Under the pieces are notes generated by a model that was given only the letters and a program-made list of their open reading frames with translations, ran no database searches and was not told the origin of the DNA. Shown in pieces: positions 20,201 to 28,717 of a DNA stretch of 64,000 bases (positions are counted from its first letter, which is position 1; every line of letters starts with the position of its first letter). Origin of the DNA: Paenibacillus agilis. Lineage in GTDB: Bacteria > Bacillota > Bacilli > Paenibacillales > Paenibacillaceae. The DNA lies in the NCBI RefSeq assembly GCF_007786455.1, contig NZ_VNJK01000004.1, positions 236,536-300,535 of the forward strand, given 5' to 3'. Made by a program: the position numbers and the translations under genes.

Positions 20201-20977
20201 TTTGATCTAAAGACAAAGGGCAATATGTTCGAGCCAAACGATTTCATTCGAATTACCCCGACATTCGAATTCGTTAGTCGTGATGGCAAGCATCGTCAAG
20301 ATGTGGATTTGTATTACCACGCACCAGATCGGAACTTTGTAAGGATAGGTTCGTCATTCGATACGATTGAGCGAGAAATTACATTGAATGCAAGGCTTCG
20401 TAACCTCCATCCACTGCAAATCGAGCAGACGGGGCGTACTTTTTATCAGCTGTATCGTCATCAGCTCTCGCAAAGTGAGCAATTGTTTATGCAGCAATGG
20501 CTAAGGCAAGTCGATCGCCCAACCAAGACGGGTGGATTCAGTCATATGAAGATGCCAGGTGAGCTTCGTTTATTCCGCGGACCGACACAAATACCGAATG
20601 GCGTTAATGCATATCGGGCTTATGCTGCTGAACAACAATGGTATGGCGAGTTCGGCATTCCATCAAAAGTATACATCGTGCAGAAAGGCTTCCCACTGCA
20701 TCGTCAATTTTCATTTAGGGAAGATGCTTCATTCTTTTTAAAGGATGGCTATATTGTCGTGAACTTCAATATTGAGACTATTCGTGCAGGACGTATAAAT
20801 GATCCGCATCTGCAGTACATAAATGCTCCGTTAACTAATCAATGGCGGCGTGAGGGCTTCGTTCACAGTGTTACTGATCCGTATGGCGCCACCTTCCAGC
20901 TGAAGGATGGCGATATAATGTTCTACGATGCTGCACAATCATCGCGCGATGATTATCGCGTTGGGGGTACTCATTAA
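17279..20977 (+). CDS. Large secreted protein with Ig-like domain, function unknown
   Basis: The 1232-residue protein begins at a GTG with AAGGAAGTGAAAG in front and has a signal peptide (cleavage likely near TVYA-AD). Residues about 332-402 form a bacterial Ig-like (Big_2-type) domain, with the typical LTWKSSDESIVKVNSSGLVTA core. A Pro/Gly/Asn/Asp linker follows (about 423-440, NPDPGNPDPGNPGG). The rest is beta-rich and unassigned. From memory it resembles large Paenibacillus proteins annotated as DUF5704, which I cannot confirm here. It has no SLH, LPXTG or transmembrane anchor, so it may be released or held by the SLH protein encoded just upstream. The 5' part is clearly AT-rich with many ATA and AGA/AGG codons; the 3' third looks more like the core genome. 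Confidence 0.75.
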   Translation: MKKKIIISISILVFMILQYYPDSTVIRTVYAADEIKDIEYMVVKDPDDYEYGGLLFSDKSELQIKGISIEAPKGKVIKRLEWIDKFSTEPSRSVKGFSPGKTKWELTGTLRGKQFGVISKDNTNYGGIYYWDRWSITSAANWYGKHWRAGGGAVSKPDSIGCDSNVPTESRNPETGQSYQGNNLPQYPGCTDPYLEANIPRSTGFKIFNSGNKDLEDLWIRDGGVSKGDIKAVNTVEDSKTHIPDLHGGKGGYTDESTVAGRVARVNDISNITIYFKQTFNNDTYKQYWSAAGAKQVWYFSKFFVDFNSFTYMYQDKILRATFADGTSGLEITGAKCVAPTGTTQLTAKLTKVDGSTYDLQRHDKLTWKSSDESIVKVNSSGLVTAVASTGQATITAHFKDAGQSLDESADATIQVGTGATCTNPDPGNPDPGNPGGDNGSSGVCTISIETPSKGNVTAHTVMDPIATGMVKADDRDSEKFNVLDGIPTSESLYVNVFGLNYLFQNKWANMTGEVTYTVPVKKKYILTWTIPGRPGTKTTPPVAPIPRQREVPVTENITVKRNYSYWQIDNLEVYKLARTTINNYALPNESVTLNPNAYSAPMLTSDHSERVNEHVQPFACKGQDLGTATVPGGDSEPSVPTERSLFTSTAESHVGENKVKNDHVVFNGNTIMSNSWVDRTAPTPGIIPSPTTIQRDVLYGKNYMIRNTLLNKVNTPSTGAIFYDLIPNNIKGGANKTYPVHGLNPVTVHTPTVNYSNATDDAAHNQKTRPNFSRRAFILDRPFAIHIPTTGQHRNILGYGNRDYAKYIKEKQVKFEFDVYSADRSAFYPKDTWISIPVRDPETIFYLPVWVDEGDYTIHFRSFAENAPSDALTQEDANFDLINYVATDTVPVEVIGRVYDFRITDIVDMNWELAFRQQKKSKEHTGRYYWVGTHDIDGNLRGNETRYTLPIRRGSHPNDGFKNVTVKPGYHFKFDLKTKGNMFEPNDFIRITPTFEFVSRDGKHRQDVDLYYHAPDRNFVRIGSSFDTIEREITLNARLRNLHPLQIEQTGRTFYQLYRHQLSQSEQLFMQQWLRQVDRPTKTGGFSHMKMPGELRLFRGPTQIPNGVNAYRAYAAEQQWYGEFGIPSKVYIVQKGFPLHRQFSFREDASFFLKDGYIVVNFNIETIRAGRINDPHLQYINAPLTNQWRREGFVHSVTDPYGATFQLKDGDIMFYDAAQSSRDDYRVGGTH

Positions 20978-21158
20978 TATCTGGGTGAAATATGATACAG
21001 GACAGGACTTGTAGGGCAGGCTTTGTGAATTCATGATTTTAAACGTGAACAGATGTCCAGTTATACACCTAGTCTGTGTTGTTGATGAAGTGTAAAGGCA
21101 GATGCAAATGATTCAAGTAGTTGAGTGAAAGTATGTCTAGACGTATAAAAGCTGCTGT

Positions 21159-21210
21159 GAGACTGTTGGATTGAGGGCATGAACCGCTGCTCTCAGCAGT
21201 CTCTTTTTCT
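21159..21210 (+). terminator. Terminator after the large secreted protein gene
   Basis: GAGACTGTTG (21159-21168) pairs with CAGCAGTCTC (21194-21203, one G-U) and is followed by TTTTTCTT. It lies 180 bases beyond the stop; nothing else was seen in the gap 20978-21368. Confidence 0.75.
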
Positions 21211-21368
21211 TGTCAACAATTAAACTTTCATGCTTCAAATATGCTTGAAACCGACCATGAGCTGTCACTCTTGAGTAAGCTGCATACAATAGCAGAATGT
21301 GCATATATAGGAACGTGTACATGCGTTATTCCGTGTACATTGATATATGCATATAAGGAGATGATGGC

Positions 21369-21950
21369 GTGAGAGTTCGAAGCCGTGGCAGAGGACGACG
21401 TTCACCGTTAATCGTTGTTGTATTATTGTTTATGCTAATCGTATGGCCATCTTATCAAATTTACAATTTACTGCATGAGAATGACAAATCTGTGGCAGTT
21501 GAGAGACTGCTGTATGAAGCTGCTTACTTAAATGTACAAATGCTGGAGGGGGCTATGAGAGAAGCACAAGCCTCCTTGACAGCTGCAGGTTGGAACGAGT
21601 GGAAGACGAATGCGTACGCGGCACAGTATGTGCATGAACGGTTACGCCAAGCCGTTGGAGAGGACCGTGTGCCAGAACTGGCTGTCTTTGAAAAAATGGT
21701 GGATTTGATCACGGTCGTTCAAATTAATGGGGATCGTCAATTAAAGGAGCAAGAGCGCAAACAAATTGCTGACGCAGCTGCAGCAATGCCTATATTTGTG
21801 GAGCGTTATGGTCAATTTATGACAGAGCAAGGGAAGGTGCTGTCCTCTAAAGCAGAGGAATTAGAAACATTAGCGTCACAAATACTGTTGGAAGCATCTG
21901 AATCAGACACAGAAATGTCGAAACAGCAACCAGATAAAGGACATGAATAG
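21369..21950 (+). CDS. Single-pass membrane protein of unknown function
   Basis: The 193-residue protein begins at GTG 21369 with AAGGAGATGATGG in front. It has a basic start (MRVRSRGRGRRS), one membrane helix (about residues 13-30, LIVVVLLFMLIVWPSYQIY) and an outside helical domain rich in Glu, Gln and Ala. I do not recognise the family. It ends about 150 bases before hemA, and the hemA promoter lies in between, so it is probably a separate transcript. Confidence 0.7.
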   Translation: MRVRSRGRGRRSPLIVVVLLFMLIVWPSYQIYNLLHENDKSVAVERLLYEAAYLNVQMLEGAMREAQASLTAAGWNEWKTNAYAAQYVHERLRQAVGEDRVPELAVFEKMVDLITVVQINGDRQLKEQERKQIADAAAAMPIFVERYGQFMTEQGKVLSSKAEELETLASQILLEASESDTEMSKQQPDKGHE

Positions 21951-22044
21951 CAGGTATAGTGCAAAGATTGTCGTGGAAACGTAAACAATGGAATCATTTT
22001 CAAACATTCTTCATATTTAGCCCTATAGTTAGGAAGGAACTATG

Positions 22045-22059
22045 TTATAATCATTATTA
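22045..22059 (+). promoter_or_regulatory. PerR-box-like operator on the hemA promoter
   Basis: TTATAATCATTATTA matches the PerR consensus TTATAATnATTATAA at 13 of 14 fixed positions. It overlaps an extended -10 element (TGTTATAAT, with TATAAT at 22046-22051). In B. subtilis the hemAXCDBL operon is known to be repressed by the peroxide sensor PerR, and the same operon follows here. The match is seen directly; regulation is inferred. Confidence 0.65.
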
Positions 22060-22102
22060 TTTCAACTATGTTCTAAATACGTGTAAAGCAGGTGAATACC
22101 CC

Positions 22103-23506
22103 ATGCATCTTGTTGTCGTCGGCATGAACTACCGAACGGCGCCTGTCGAAATTCGAGAGAAATTCGCGATACCGGAGTCGCAATTACAAGAGGCTGTTCA
22201 ACAGCTCAGATATACGAAGAGTGTTCTGGAATGTGTAGTTGTATCCACGTGCAACCGTATGGAGATGTATGTTGTTGTGGATCGACTTCATATGTGCGGA
22301 CATTTCATCCGCAGCTTTATGGAGCAGTGGTTCGGTTTACGTAGACAGCAATTTACGCCTTATTTATATATATATGAAGATGATCAGGCTGTGGAACACT
22401 TGTTCCGCGTGACGTCAGGTCTTGATTCGATGATCGTAGGAGAAACTCAAATCCTTGGTCAAGTTAAGCATGCATTCTTGTTCGCGCAAGAGCAAGGTAC
22501 AACAGGAACTTGCTTCAACTATTTGTTCAAGCAGGCGGTTACATTCGCTAAACGCGTCCAGTCTGAGACAAATATAAACGACAATGTTGTATCGGTTAGC
22601 TATGCGGCGGTAGAGCTTGGCAAGCGTATATATGGCTCCTTCAAAGGGAAAAATGTACTAATTGTCGGAGCAGGAGAAATGAGCGAGCTCACGGCGAAGC
22701 ATCTACACAGCAACGGCGCTGCTCGCGTTATGGTTGCTAATCGAACGAGAGAGCGGGCGGAAGAACTAGCAGGGCAATTTAATGGCACTGCTGGTACACT
22801 TCAAGATATGGAGCGCTTCATGTTGGAGGCTGATGTCGTCATCAGTTCAACAGGAGCTGAAGGATATGTTTTGAACGCTTCTGATGTTGAAAAAGTGCTT
22901 AAGCAGCGTCGCTCAAGACCATTGTTCTTAATCGATATAGCTGTACCTAGGGACCTTGATCCTGCTATTGGTGACTTGCCGAACGTATTCTTGTATGACA
23001 TCGATGACTTGGAGGGTATCGTCCAGAGCAATATGGCGATACGCAAGCGTGAAGGCGAGAAGATAGAATCACTTATTGTGGCAGAGATGGATGAATACCA
23101 TCAGTGGCAGAAGATGCTTGGTGTTACTCCACTGATTCGTTCACTGCAATTCAAGGCAGAGAAGATTCATCAGGAGACATTGGACAGCATGTTCAATAAG
23201 TTGCCTGAATTGTCTGAACGTGAAGCCAAGATCATTCGTCGTCTCACGAAGAGCATGCTTAATCAGATGATGCATGATCCGATTCTTCAGATCAAAGAGC
23301 TGGCCGCTCAGAAGAAAAGTGAGGAAGCATTGCAATTGTTTACTCAATTGTTTGCACTCGAAGACAATATGCCTGACTCGGATAAGGAATCTAACACTTC
23401 TTCATCAGCTAAGTCATTGAATCACAATCGTACGGATCAGCGTGAATCGGCAGATGATCCTGAGCGTGTTACGTCCGGATTGTCATGGGCAGCCGTCACA
23501 TGGTAA
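22103..23506 (+). CDS. hemA: Glutamyl-tRNA reductase
   Basis: HemA reduces glutamyl-tRNA to glutamate-1-semialdehyde, the first committed step of heme synthesis by the C5 route. From the ATG at 22103 (after CAGGTGA) the protein is 467 residues and starts MHLVVVGMNYRTAPVEIREK. The catalytic cysteine is Cys50 in VVSTCNRMEMY. The NADPH-binding domain carries VLIVGAGEMSELTAKHL, and the helical dimerisation domain follows. An in-frame upstream TTG at 21959 would add residues without family similarity and would read through the promoter, so it is rejected. The last 45 residues are a polar low-complexity tail. Confidence 0.96.
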   Translation: MHLVVVGMNYRTAPVEIREKFAIPESQLQEAVQQLRYTKSVLECVVVSTCNRMEMYVVVDRLHMCGHFIRSFMEQWFGLRRQQFTPYLYIYEDDQAVEHLFRVTSGLDSMIVGETQILGQVKHAFLFAQEQGTTGTCFNYLFKQAVTFAKRVQSETNINDNVVSVSYAAVELGKRIYGSFKGKNVLIVGAGEMSELTAKHLHSNGAARVMVANRTRERAEELAGQFNGTAGTLQDMERFMLEADVVISSTGAEGYVLNASDVEKVLKQRRSRPLFLIDIAVPRDLDPAIGDLPNVFLYDIDDLEGIVQSNMAIRKREGEKIESLIVAEMDEYHQWQKMLGVTPLIRSLQFKAEKIHQETLDSMFNKLPELSEREAKIIRRLTKSMLNQMMHDPILQIKELAAQKKSEEALQLFTQLFALEDNMPDSDKESNTSSSAKSLNHNRTDQRESADDPERVTSGLSWAAVTW

Positions 23507-23536
23507 GCGACGGAAGACGGGGGGCGACAGGCTGCA

Positions 23537-24364
23537 ATGATTACAAGTAATTGGATTTACGATGCGATCATTTACACATATGCCCTGAGCCTTCTGTTTT
23601 ATTTCTCTGATTTCGTTGATATTAATCGGAGAGCGAAGCGGATGGGCACAGGGCTTCTTATATTTGTTTGGGTGATGCAAACGGTATTTCTTATAATTCG
23701 AATGATTAACCATCGAGATGTACCGATATTTACAACCTTTGAATTCATGTTTTTATTTTCGTGGATACTCGTTACCGCTTCATTAGTTATAAGTCGATTT
23801 TTTCATATTGAATTTATCGTCTTCTTCGTTAATTTAATTGGCTTTGCTTTGCTTATTGTTAACATGCTGAATGACCCCACATCTTCTACTGCTTTATTGG
23901 AGTGGGAAATGATGGGCAACATTCTATCACTGCATATCTTTTTGGCGGCATGCGGATTTGCAGCTCTTACAGTAAGCGGTATTTACGCTGGGATGTACAT
24001 CTTCCTCCATCATCGACTCAAGTCTCGTAAATGGTCGGCAGCCGTTCGTCGATTGCCGAGCTTGGAGCGAATGCAGCGTTCTTCGTTAACCGCTTCTGTT
24101 ATCGGTGTGCCTTTGTTTCTATTATCTCTTTCCGTAGCAGTAGTGTCTGTTATGTTAGGAGAGCGGCATGAGCTTCTGCTTGATATTAAAGTTTGGTTTA
24201 CGATATTCTCACTCGGATTGTATAGCTTTTATTTCTATAAGCGACACAGAGGCAAAATGACTGGGCTGCACATTGCTTGGTTGAATCTTATTTGTTACGG
24301 TACGATGCTGTTGAATTACGCATTGAATAGCTTGTCAGGATTTCATCGCTGGATGGGAGTGTGA
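23537..24364 (+). CDS. hemX: HemX/CcsA-type cytochrome c assembly family membrane protein
   Basis: The 275-residue polytopic membrane protein has about eight hydrophobic segments and the conserved histidine- and tryptophan-containing core of the CcsA/HemX family (HIFLAACGFAALTVSGIYAG, HIAWLNLICYG). In B. subtilis HemX sits in the same operon position and negatively affects the HemA level. The gene starts 30 bases after hemA and ends three bases before the next start, so translation is probably coupled. Confidence 0.88.
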   Translation: MITSNWIYDAIIYTYALSLLFYFSDFVDINRRAKRMGTGLLIFVWVMQTVFLIIRMINHRDVPIFTTFEFMFLFSWILVTASLVISRFFHIEFIVFFVNLIGFALLIVNMLNDPTSSTALLEWEMMGNILSLHIFLAACGFAALTVSGIYAGMYIFLHHRLKSRKWSAAVRRLPSLERMQRSSLTASVIGVPLFLLSLSVAVVSVMLGERHELLLDIKVWFTIFSLGLYSFYFYKRHRGKMTGLHIAWLNLICYGTMLLNYALNSLSGFHRWMGV

Positions 24365-24367
24365 CAG

Positions 24368-25045
24368 ATGGGCCAGCAGCTTGAATACTCGCAATATGCC
24401 ATTATGTTAAACATGAAAGATAAACGTAGTGTCGTCATTGGAGGCGGCATTGTTGCGACGCGTAAGGTGAAGCAGTTGCTGGATAGCGGCGCCGAAGTTA
24501 TGGTTGTCAGCCCTACGCTGACGCCAGCACTTCGGCGTTTGTTGCAAGAAGGGACTATATGCGTGCAGCTGCGCGATTATGAGCGGACGGACTTGCAGGA
24601 TGCAACGCTCGTATTTGCAGCGACAGATGATGAAGATGTGAATTTGCAAATTGCAGAGGATGCCCGAGTAGTGCGCACCTTCGTTAACGTAGCTCACGCT
24701 CCTCATCTATCCGATTTCACGAACCCTGGTGTTCTAAGATATGGTCCTATTCAGATAAATGTATCCACAGGTGGAGCGAGTCCCACTTTAACAAGGCATA
24801 TTGTCGACAAAGTCGACCGCATTATTGATGATCGTCTTGGCATTCTTGCTGAGCGCTTGCTTGAATCAAGGCTTGCAGCACAGCGCACCATTGCTAACGA
24901 TACCTTACGTCATGAGCTTTTAAGACGCTTTGGAGATGTATGTTGGGAAGCTTGGGAGCAGCAGCAGCCTTTTCCAGAATGGGATATTTGGTTTCATGAG
25001 ACATTTCCGCTGCTAACGGCATGCGAGGAGGAAAAAACGACATGA
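24368..25045 (+). CDS. Precorrin-2 dehydrogenase / siroheme synthase N-terminal homologue
   Basis: The 225-residue protein is of the NAD-dependent precorrin-2 dehydrogenase type (like CysG N-terminal, Met8, YlnF). It carries the Rossmann motif [17 protein letters not shown], the conserved [17 protein letters not shown], and the catalytic-domain segment [14 protein letters not shown]. It should oxidise precorrin-2 to sirohydrochlorin. Together with the CobA domain encoded downstream this gives a siroheme branch inside the heme operon. Its stop overlaps the hemC start (ATGA at 25042). Confidence 0.88.
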   Translation: MGQQLEYSQYAIMLNMKDKRSVVIGGGIVATRKVKQLLDSGAEVMVVSPTLTPALRRLLQEGTICVQLRDYERTDLQDATLVFAATDDEDVNLQIAEDARVVRTFVNVAHAPHLSDFTNPGVLRYGPIQINVSTGGASPTLTRHIVDKVDRIIDDRLGILAERLLESRLAAQRTIANDTLRHELLRRFGDVCWEAWEQQQPFPEWDIWFHETFPLLTACEEEKTT

Positions 25046-25971
25046 GAGTAATTAGAGTAGGCACAAGACAAAGCGCATTGGCACTTACACAGACAGGACA
25101 CGTCATTGCAGCATTGGAAAACATTTGCCGTGAAGAAGGGCTTCCTTACACGTTTGAGACACATAAAATCGTTACTAAAGGAGACCAAATTCTCGACGTT
25201 ACGTTATCCAAAGTTGGCGGTAAAGGCTTGTTCGTTAAGGAGATTGAGCAGGCACTATTAGATGATCATATAGATATGGCTGTACATAGTATGAAAGATA
25301 TGCCGTATGCATTGCCGGAGGGACTTTGTATCGGTGCGGTGCCGAAACGGGAGGATCCGAGAGATTGTCTTATTATGAAAGAGGGTACAAGCTTAGCTGA
25401 CTTACCAAAAGGGGCGAAGGTGGGGACGAGCAGTTTACGTCGTTCTTGCCAACTGCAAGCGAACCGCCCTGATTTGAACATTGCTTCTTTGCGAGGCAAT
25501 ATTGACACTCGACTCAAGAAGTTGGAGAGTGAAGGTTTCGATGCGATCGTGTTGGCGGCAGCCGGGTTACATCGGATGGAATGGCAATCCAAAATTACGG
25601 CCTATTTGCCGACGGATGTCTGTATTCCTGCAGTTGGACAAGGAGCGCTTGCTATTGAGTGCCGAAGTGAAGATGAAGACTTGCTGCAACTATTGCGCAG
25701 TTATCATTGTGAGGATACGTCAATTACAGTACGCGCGGAAAGAGCATTTCTTGGCAGGTTGAATGGCGGATGCCAAGTTCCTATTGGAGCTTACGCGACT
25801 CAAGATGATGCAGGGATGCTTACGTTGGTTGGACTCGTTGGAACACCAGACGGAGAATTGATGTTGAGCGAAACTTTGACAGGAACAGATGCCGAGACGT
25901 TGGGTGTTGCTGTTGCTGAGCGTTTATTGGAACAAGGAGCTGAACCAATACTGGCACGTTGGAAAGGTTGA
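25042..25971 (+). CDS. hemC: Hydroxymethylbilane synthase (porphobilinogen deaminase)
   Basis: HemC joins four porphobilinogens into hydroxymethylbilane. The 309 residues from ATG 25042 (after GAGGAGG) start [18 protein letters not shown], with [12 protein letters not shown] and [14 protein letters not shown]. The dipyrromethane cofactor cysteine is Cys244 in [12 protein letters not shown]. An upstream in-frame ATG at 25021 lies before the ribosome binding site and is not favoured. The 3' end overlaps or abuts the next gene. Confidence 0.96.
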   Translation: MRVIRVGTRQSALALTQTGHVIAALENICREEGLPYTFETHKIVTKGDQILDVTLSKVGGKGLFVKEIEQALLDDHIDMAVHSMKDMPYALPEGLCIGAVPKREDPRDCLIMKEGTSLADLPKGAKVGTSSLRRSCQLQANRPDLNIASLRGNIDTRLKKLESEGFDAIVLAAAGLHRMEWQSKITAYLPTDVCIPAVGQGALAIECRSEDEDLLQLLRSYHCEDTSITVRAERAFLGRLNGGCQVPIGAYATQDDAGMLTLVGLVGTPDGELMLSETLTGTDAETLGVAVAERLLEQGAEPILARWKG

Positions 25972-25976
25972 TCACT

Positions 25977-27560
25977 GTGGGAGAGCACGGGAAACGTAGC
26001 GGGAAAGTATACTTAGTGGGTGCAGGTCCTGGTGATGCAGGATTAATTACGGTAAAAGGAATGCGTTGCCTACAAGAAGCGGATGTTATCGTATATGATC
26101 GTTTAGCTAGTCCACGACTGCTGCAGATGAGTAAGCAGGATGCACGTCGTATCTATGTAGGTAAACTGCCTGATCGCCATGCGATGAAGCAGCCAGAAAT
26201 TAACCAACTACTTGTAACATTGGCGCAAGAAGGGCTTAACGTGTGTCGACTTAAAGGCGGAGATCCGTGTGTATTCGGTCGTGCCGCTGAAGAGGCGGCT
26301 CTGTTGAAAGCAAATGATATACCTTATGAAGTGGTTCCAGGTGTTACTTCGGCTGTAGCCGTACCTGCCTATGCAGGCATTCCAGTTACCCATCGTGACT
26401 GGGCATCTTCATTTTGTGTCATAACAGGCCATGAGACCCCGGATAAGTTGGAGGCTCGTGTAGAGTGGGAAAAGCTCTCCGCTGCAGCTGACACGCTATT
26501 GTTTCTGATGGGTGTAGCCAACATTAGCACGATTGCTGAGCAGCTTATGCGCTGCGGACGTTCTGCCGATACACCAGTTGCATTAATTCGTTGGGGAACT
26601 CGCGCTGAGCAAGCAACCATCGTTGCTACTTTAGCAACCGTTGTTGAGGAAGTAGCGCGTACAGGCTTTACTTCACCGGCTATTATTGTAGTGGGAGATG
26701 TCGTACGTGTGCGTGAACAAATGGCGTGGGTCGAGCAGCTTCCCCTATTTGGACAGCGTATTCTCGTTACTCGTACTCGTGAGCAATCCCAATCCTTCGT
26801 GCGCATGATTGAAGAGGCAGGAGGGGAGCCTTATGAGCTTCCTGTCATTCAAACTGTGATGCCTACTACGGAAGAAGATAACCAGCTGATTGAGCAAACT
26901 ATGATGCGTTTGAGCGAATATCAATGGTTAGTGCTTACAAGTGAAAATGGGGTTCGTTTCTGGATGGAGCATATGAAACGCACCCGTACCGATATTCGTC
27001 GTTTAGCGCATATGCGTATCGTGGCAGTAGGGCCAAAAACGGCAGAAGCGATGTCTGACTTCGGTATCGTACCTGATTTGGTTGCAGAGCAGTTTTGCCA
27101 AGAAGGTGTGTGGGATATCATAAGCCCCCTTATTCAAAAAGGGGATAAGGTTCTGCTTGCGCGCGGTGACTTAGCTAGAACATGGTTAGCAGAGCAGCTG
27201 CGTGAAGCTGGTGTTCATACCGATGAACTAACAACCTACCAGACTATTTTGCCTCAATATGAGGATGCTCATATATTAGAGATGTTTGAAGAAGGCGGTA
27301 TACAAATCGTACCTTTTACAAGCGCTTCGACAGTAACGAACTTACTTCAGCTGCTGAAGCAACTGGGCGCTGAAGATCCCGTTAATCTCGTTAACCGTGC
27401 TCGTATTGTATGTATAGGAAATGTGACTGCAGAAAGAGCACGTGATGCTGGCATTCGTGTAGATGCGGTAGCGCAGTCCTCTACGATGGAAGAGATGTTT
27501 GATACGATTGTTTCACTCGTGAATGATCGTTGCGATATAACAACTGCTGTGAAGTCATAG
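25977..27560 (+). CDS. cobA-hemD: Fused uroporphyrinogen-III C-methyltransferase / uroporphyrinogen-III synthase
   Basis: The fusion of about 527 residues begins with a SAM-dependent uroporphyrinogen-III methyltransferase (VYLVGAGPGDAGLITVKG, VPGVTSAVAVPAYAGIPVTHR, about residues 8-245). It ends with a HemD-type synthase domain (about 255-520; GQRILVTRTREQSQSFVRMI, LVLTSENGVRFW, PFTSASTVTNLL). It therefore makes uroporphyrinogen III and can also divert it to precorrin-2. Start choice is uncertain: GTG 25977 has GGAAAGG at good spacing; TTG 25959 and 25968 are alternatives. In B. subtilis HemD is a separate protein. Confidence 0.93.
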   Translation: MGEHGKRSGKVYLVGAGPGDAGLITVKGMRCLQEADVIVYDRLASPRLLQMSKQDARRIYVGKLPDRHAMKQPEINQLLVTLAQEGLNVCRLKGGDPCVFGRAAEEAALLKANDIPYEVVPGVTSAVAVPAYAGIPVTHRDWASSFCVITGHETPDKLEARVEWEKLSAAADTLLFLMGVANISTIAEQLMRCGRSADTPVALIRWGTRAEQATIVATLATVVEEVARTGFTSPAIIVVGDVVRVREQMAWVEQLPLFGQRILVTRTREQSQSFVRMIEEAGGEPYELPVIQTVMPTTEEDNQLIEQTMMRLSEYQWLVLTSENGVRFWMEHMKRTRTDIRRLAHMRIVAVGPKTAEAMSDFGIVPDLVAEQFCQEGVWDIISPLIQKGDKVLLARGDLARTWLAEQLREAGVHTDELTTYQTILPQYEDAHILEMFEEGGIQIVPFTSASTVTNLLQLLKQLGAEDPVNLVNRARIVCIGNVTAERARDAGIRVDAVAQSSTMEEMFDTIVSLVNDRCDITTAVKS

Positions 27561-27699
27561 CGCTATTATTTTTTTATAATACTGGCCTATGCGTAAGTAA
27601 AGAGTTTCATTTTAATGAGCCGGAAGCTGTCGCCGTAGAAGGCGATATGATAGGGCAAAGTTTAAATACGCAACAGCTAGTCTAGAGGAGGAAAACATA

Positions 27700-28695
27700 A
27701 TGGCTTATCCTACAGTACGCCTTCGTCGTCTGCGCAAGACGGCAGGCATTCGTAGTCTTGTTCGTGAAACGGTTTTGACTGTTGATGATTTCATCATGCC
27801 GATATTTGTAACGCATGGTGAAGGAATTAAGAACCCAATTGGATCAATGCCAGGGGTATATCATTTTTCATTGGACAAGCTGGATGAAGAAGCAGATGCG
27901 ATCGTTGAGCTTGGTTTGAAGTCTGTCATCGTATTTGGTGTGCCAAGCGAGAAAGATGAAGTCGGCAGTTCTGGATATGATAGCAATGGTATCGTCCAAC
28001 AAGCGATTCGTCGCTTGAAAGCGAGACATCCTGAGCTTGTTGTTATCGCGGACACATGTCTGTGTCAGTTTACCGATCATGGTCATTGCGGCATGGTGCA
28101 TGTTCATGAAGTAAACGGCCAATCGGTTGGGGAAGTAGATAATGATGCTTCTTTGGCTTTGCTAGCAAAAACGGCTGTAGCTCAAGCTGAAGCTGGGGCG
28201 GACATTATTGCTCCTTCTAACATGATGGATGGCTTCGTAACGGCTATTCGTCAAGGCTTGGATGAAGCAGGTTACACGGATGTGCCAATTATGTCTTATT
28301 CGGTGAAATATGCATCTGCTTTCTACGGTCCATTTCGTGATGCTGTTCATTCAACTCCACAGTTCGGAGACCGCAAGACATATCAGATGGACCCGGCTAA
28401 CGCGCGCGAAGCTTTGCGTGAGGCAGAGGCAGATGTGGCTGAAGGTGCTGACATGCTGATGGTGAAGCCAGCGCTTGCTTACATGGATATTATTCGTACA
28501 TTGAAAGAACAGTACGACTTGCCAGTTGTTGCTTACAACGTTAGTGGCGAATACTCGATGGTGAAGGCTGCGGCGATGCAAGGCTGGATCGATGAGCGTG
28601 CTGTAGTATCGGAAATGCTGCTTGGCATGAAGCGTGCTGGAGCGGATCTCATTATTACGTATTTTGCTAAAGATATGGCAAGCTGGTTGAAATAA
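27700..28695 (+). CDS. hemB: Delta-aminolevulinic acid dehydratase (porphobilinogen synthase)
   Basis: HemB condenses two aminolevulinates into porphobilinogen. The 331-residue protein has the Schiff-base lysines in [15 protein letters not shown] and [14 protein letters not shown]. The metal-site cysteines lie in [15 protein letters not shown], indicating a zinc-type enzyme. The ATG follows AGAGGAGG. A 139-base gap after cobA-hemD holds no clear terminator, so it is probably still part of the hem operon. Confidence 0.97.
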   Translation: MAYPTVRLRRLRKTAGIRSLVRETVLTVDDFIMPIFVTHGEGIKNPIGSMPGVYHFSLDKLDEEADAIVELGLKSVIVFGVPSEKDEVGSSGYDSNGIVQQAIRRLKARHPELVVIADTCLCQFTDHGHCGMVHVHEVNGQSVGEVDNDASLALLAKTAVAQAEAGADIIAPSNMMDGFVTAIRQGLDEAGYTDVPIMSYSVKYASAFYGPFRDAVHSTPQFGDRKTYQMDPANAREALREAEADVAEGADMLMVKPALAYMDIIRTLKEQYDLPVVAYNVSGEYSMVKAAAMQGWIDERAVVSEMLLGMKRAGADLIITYFAKDMASWLK

Positions 28696-28717
28696 TTAGA
28701 CGACGGGAGTGGATCGT

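Noticed and set aside
21137..21322. - strand frame of 61 codons across the terminator before the small membrane protein gene
   Set aside because: It spans the terminator hairpin, has no ribosome binding site and no protein-like composition.
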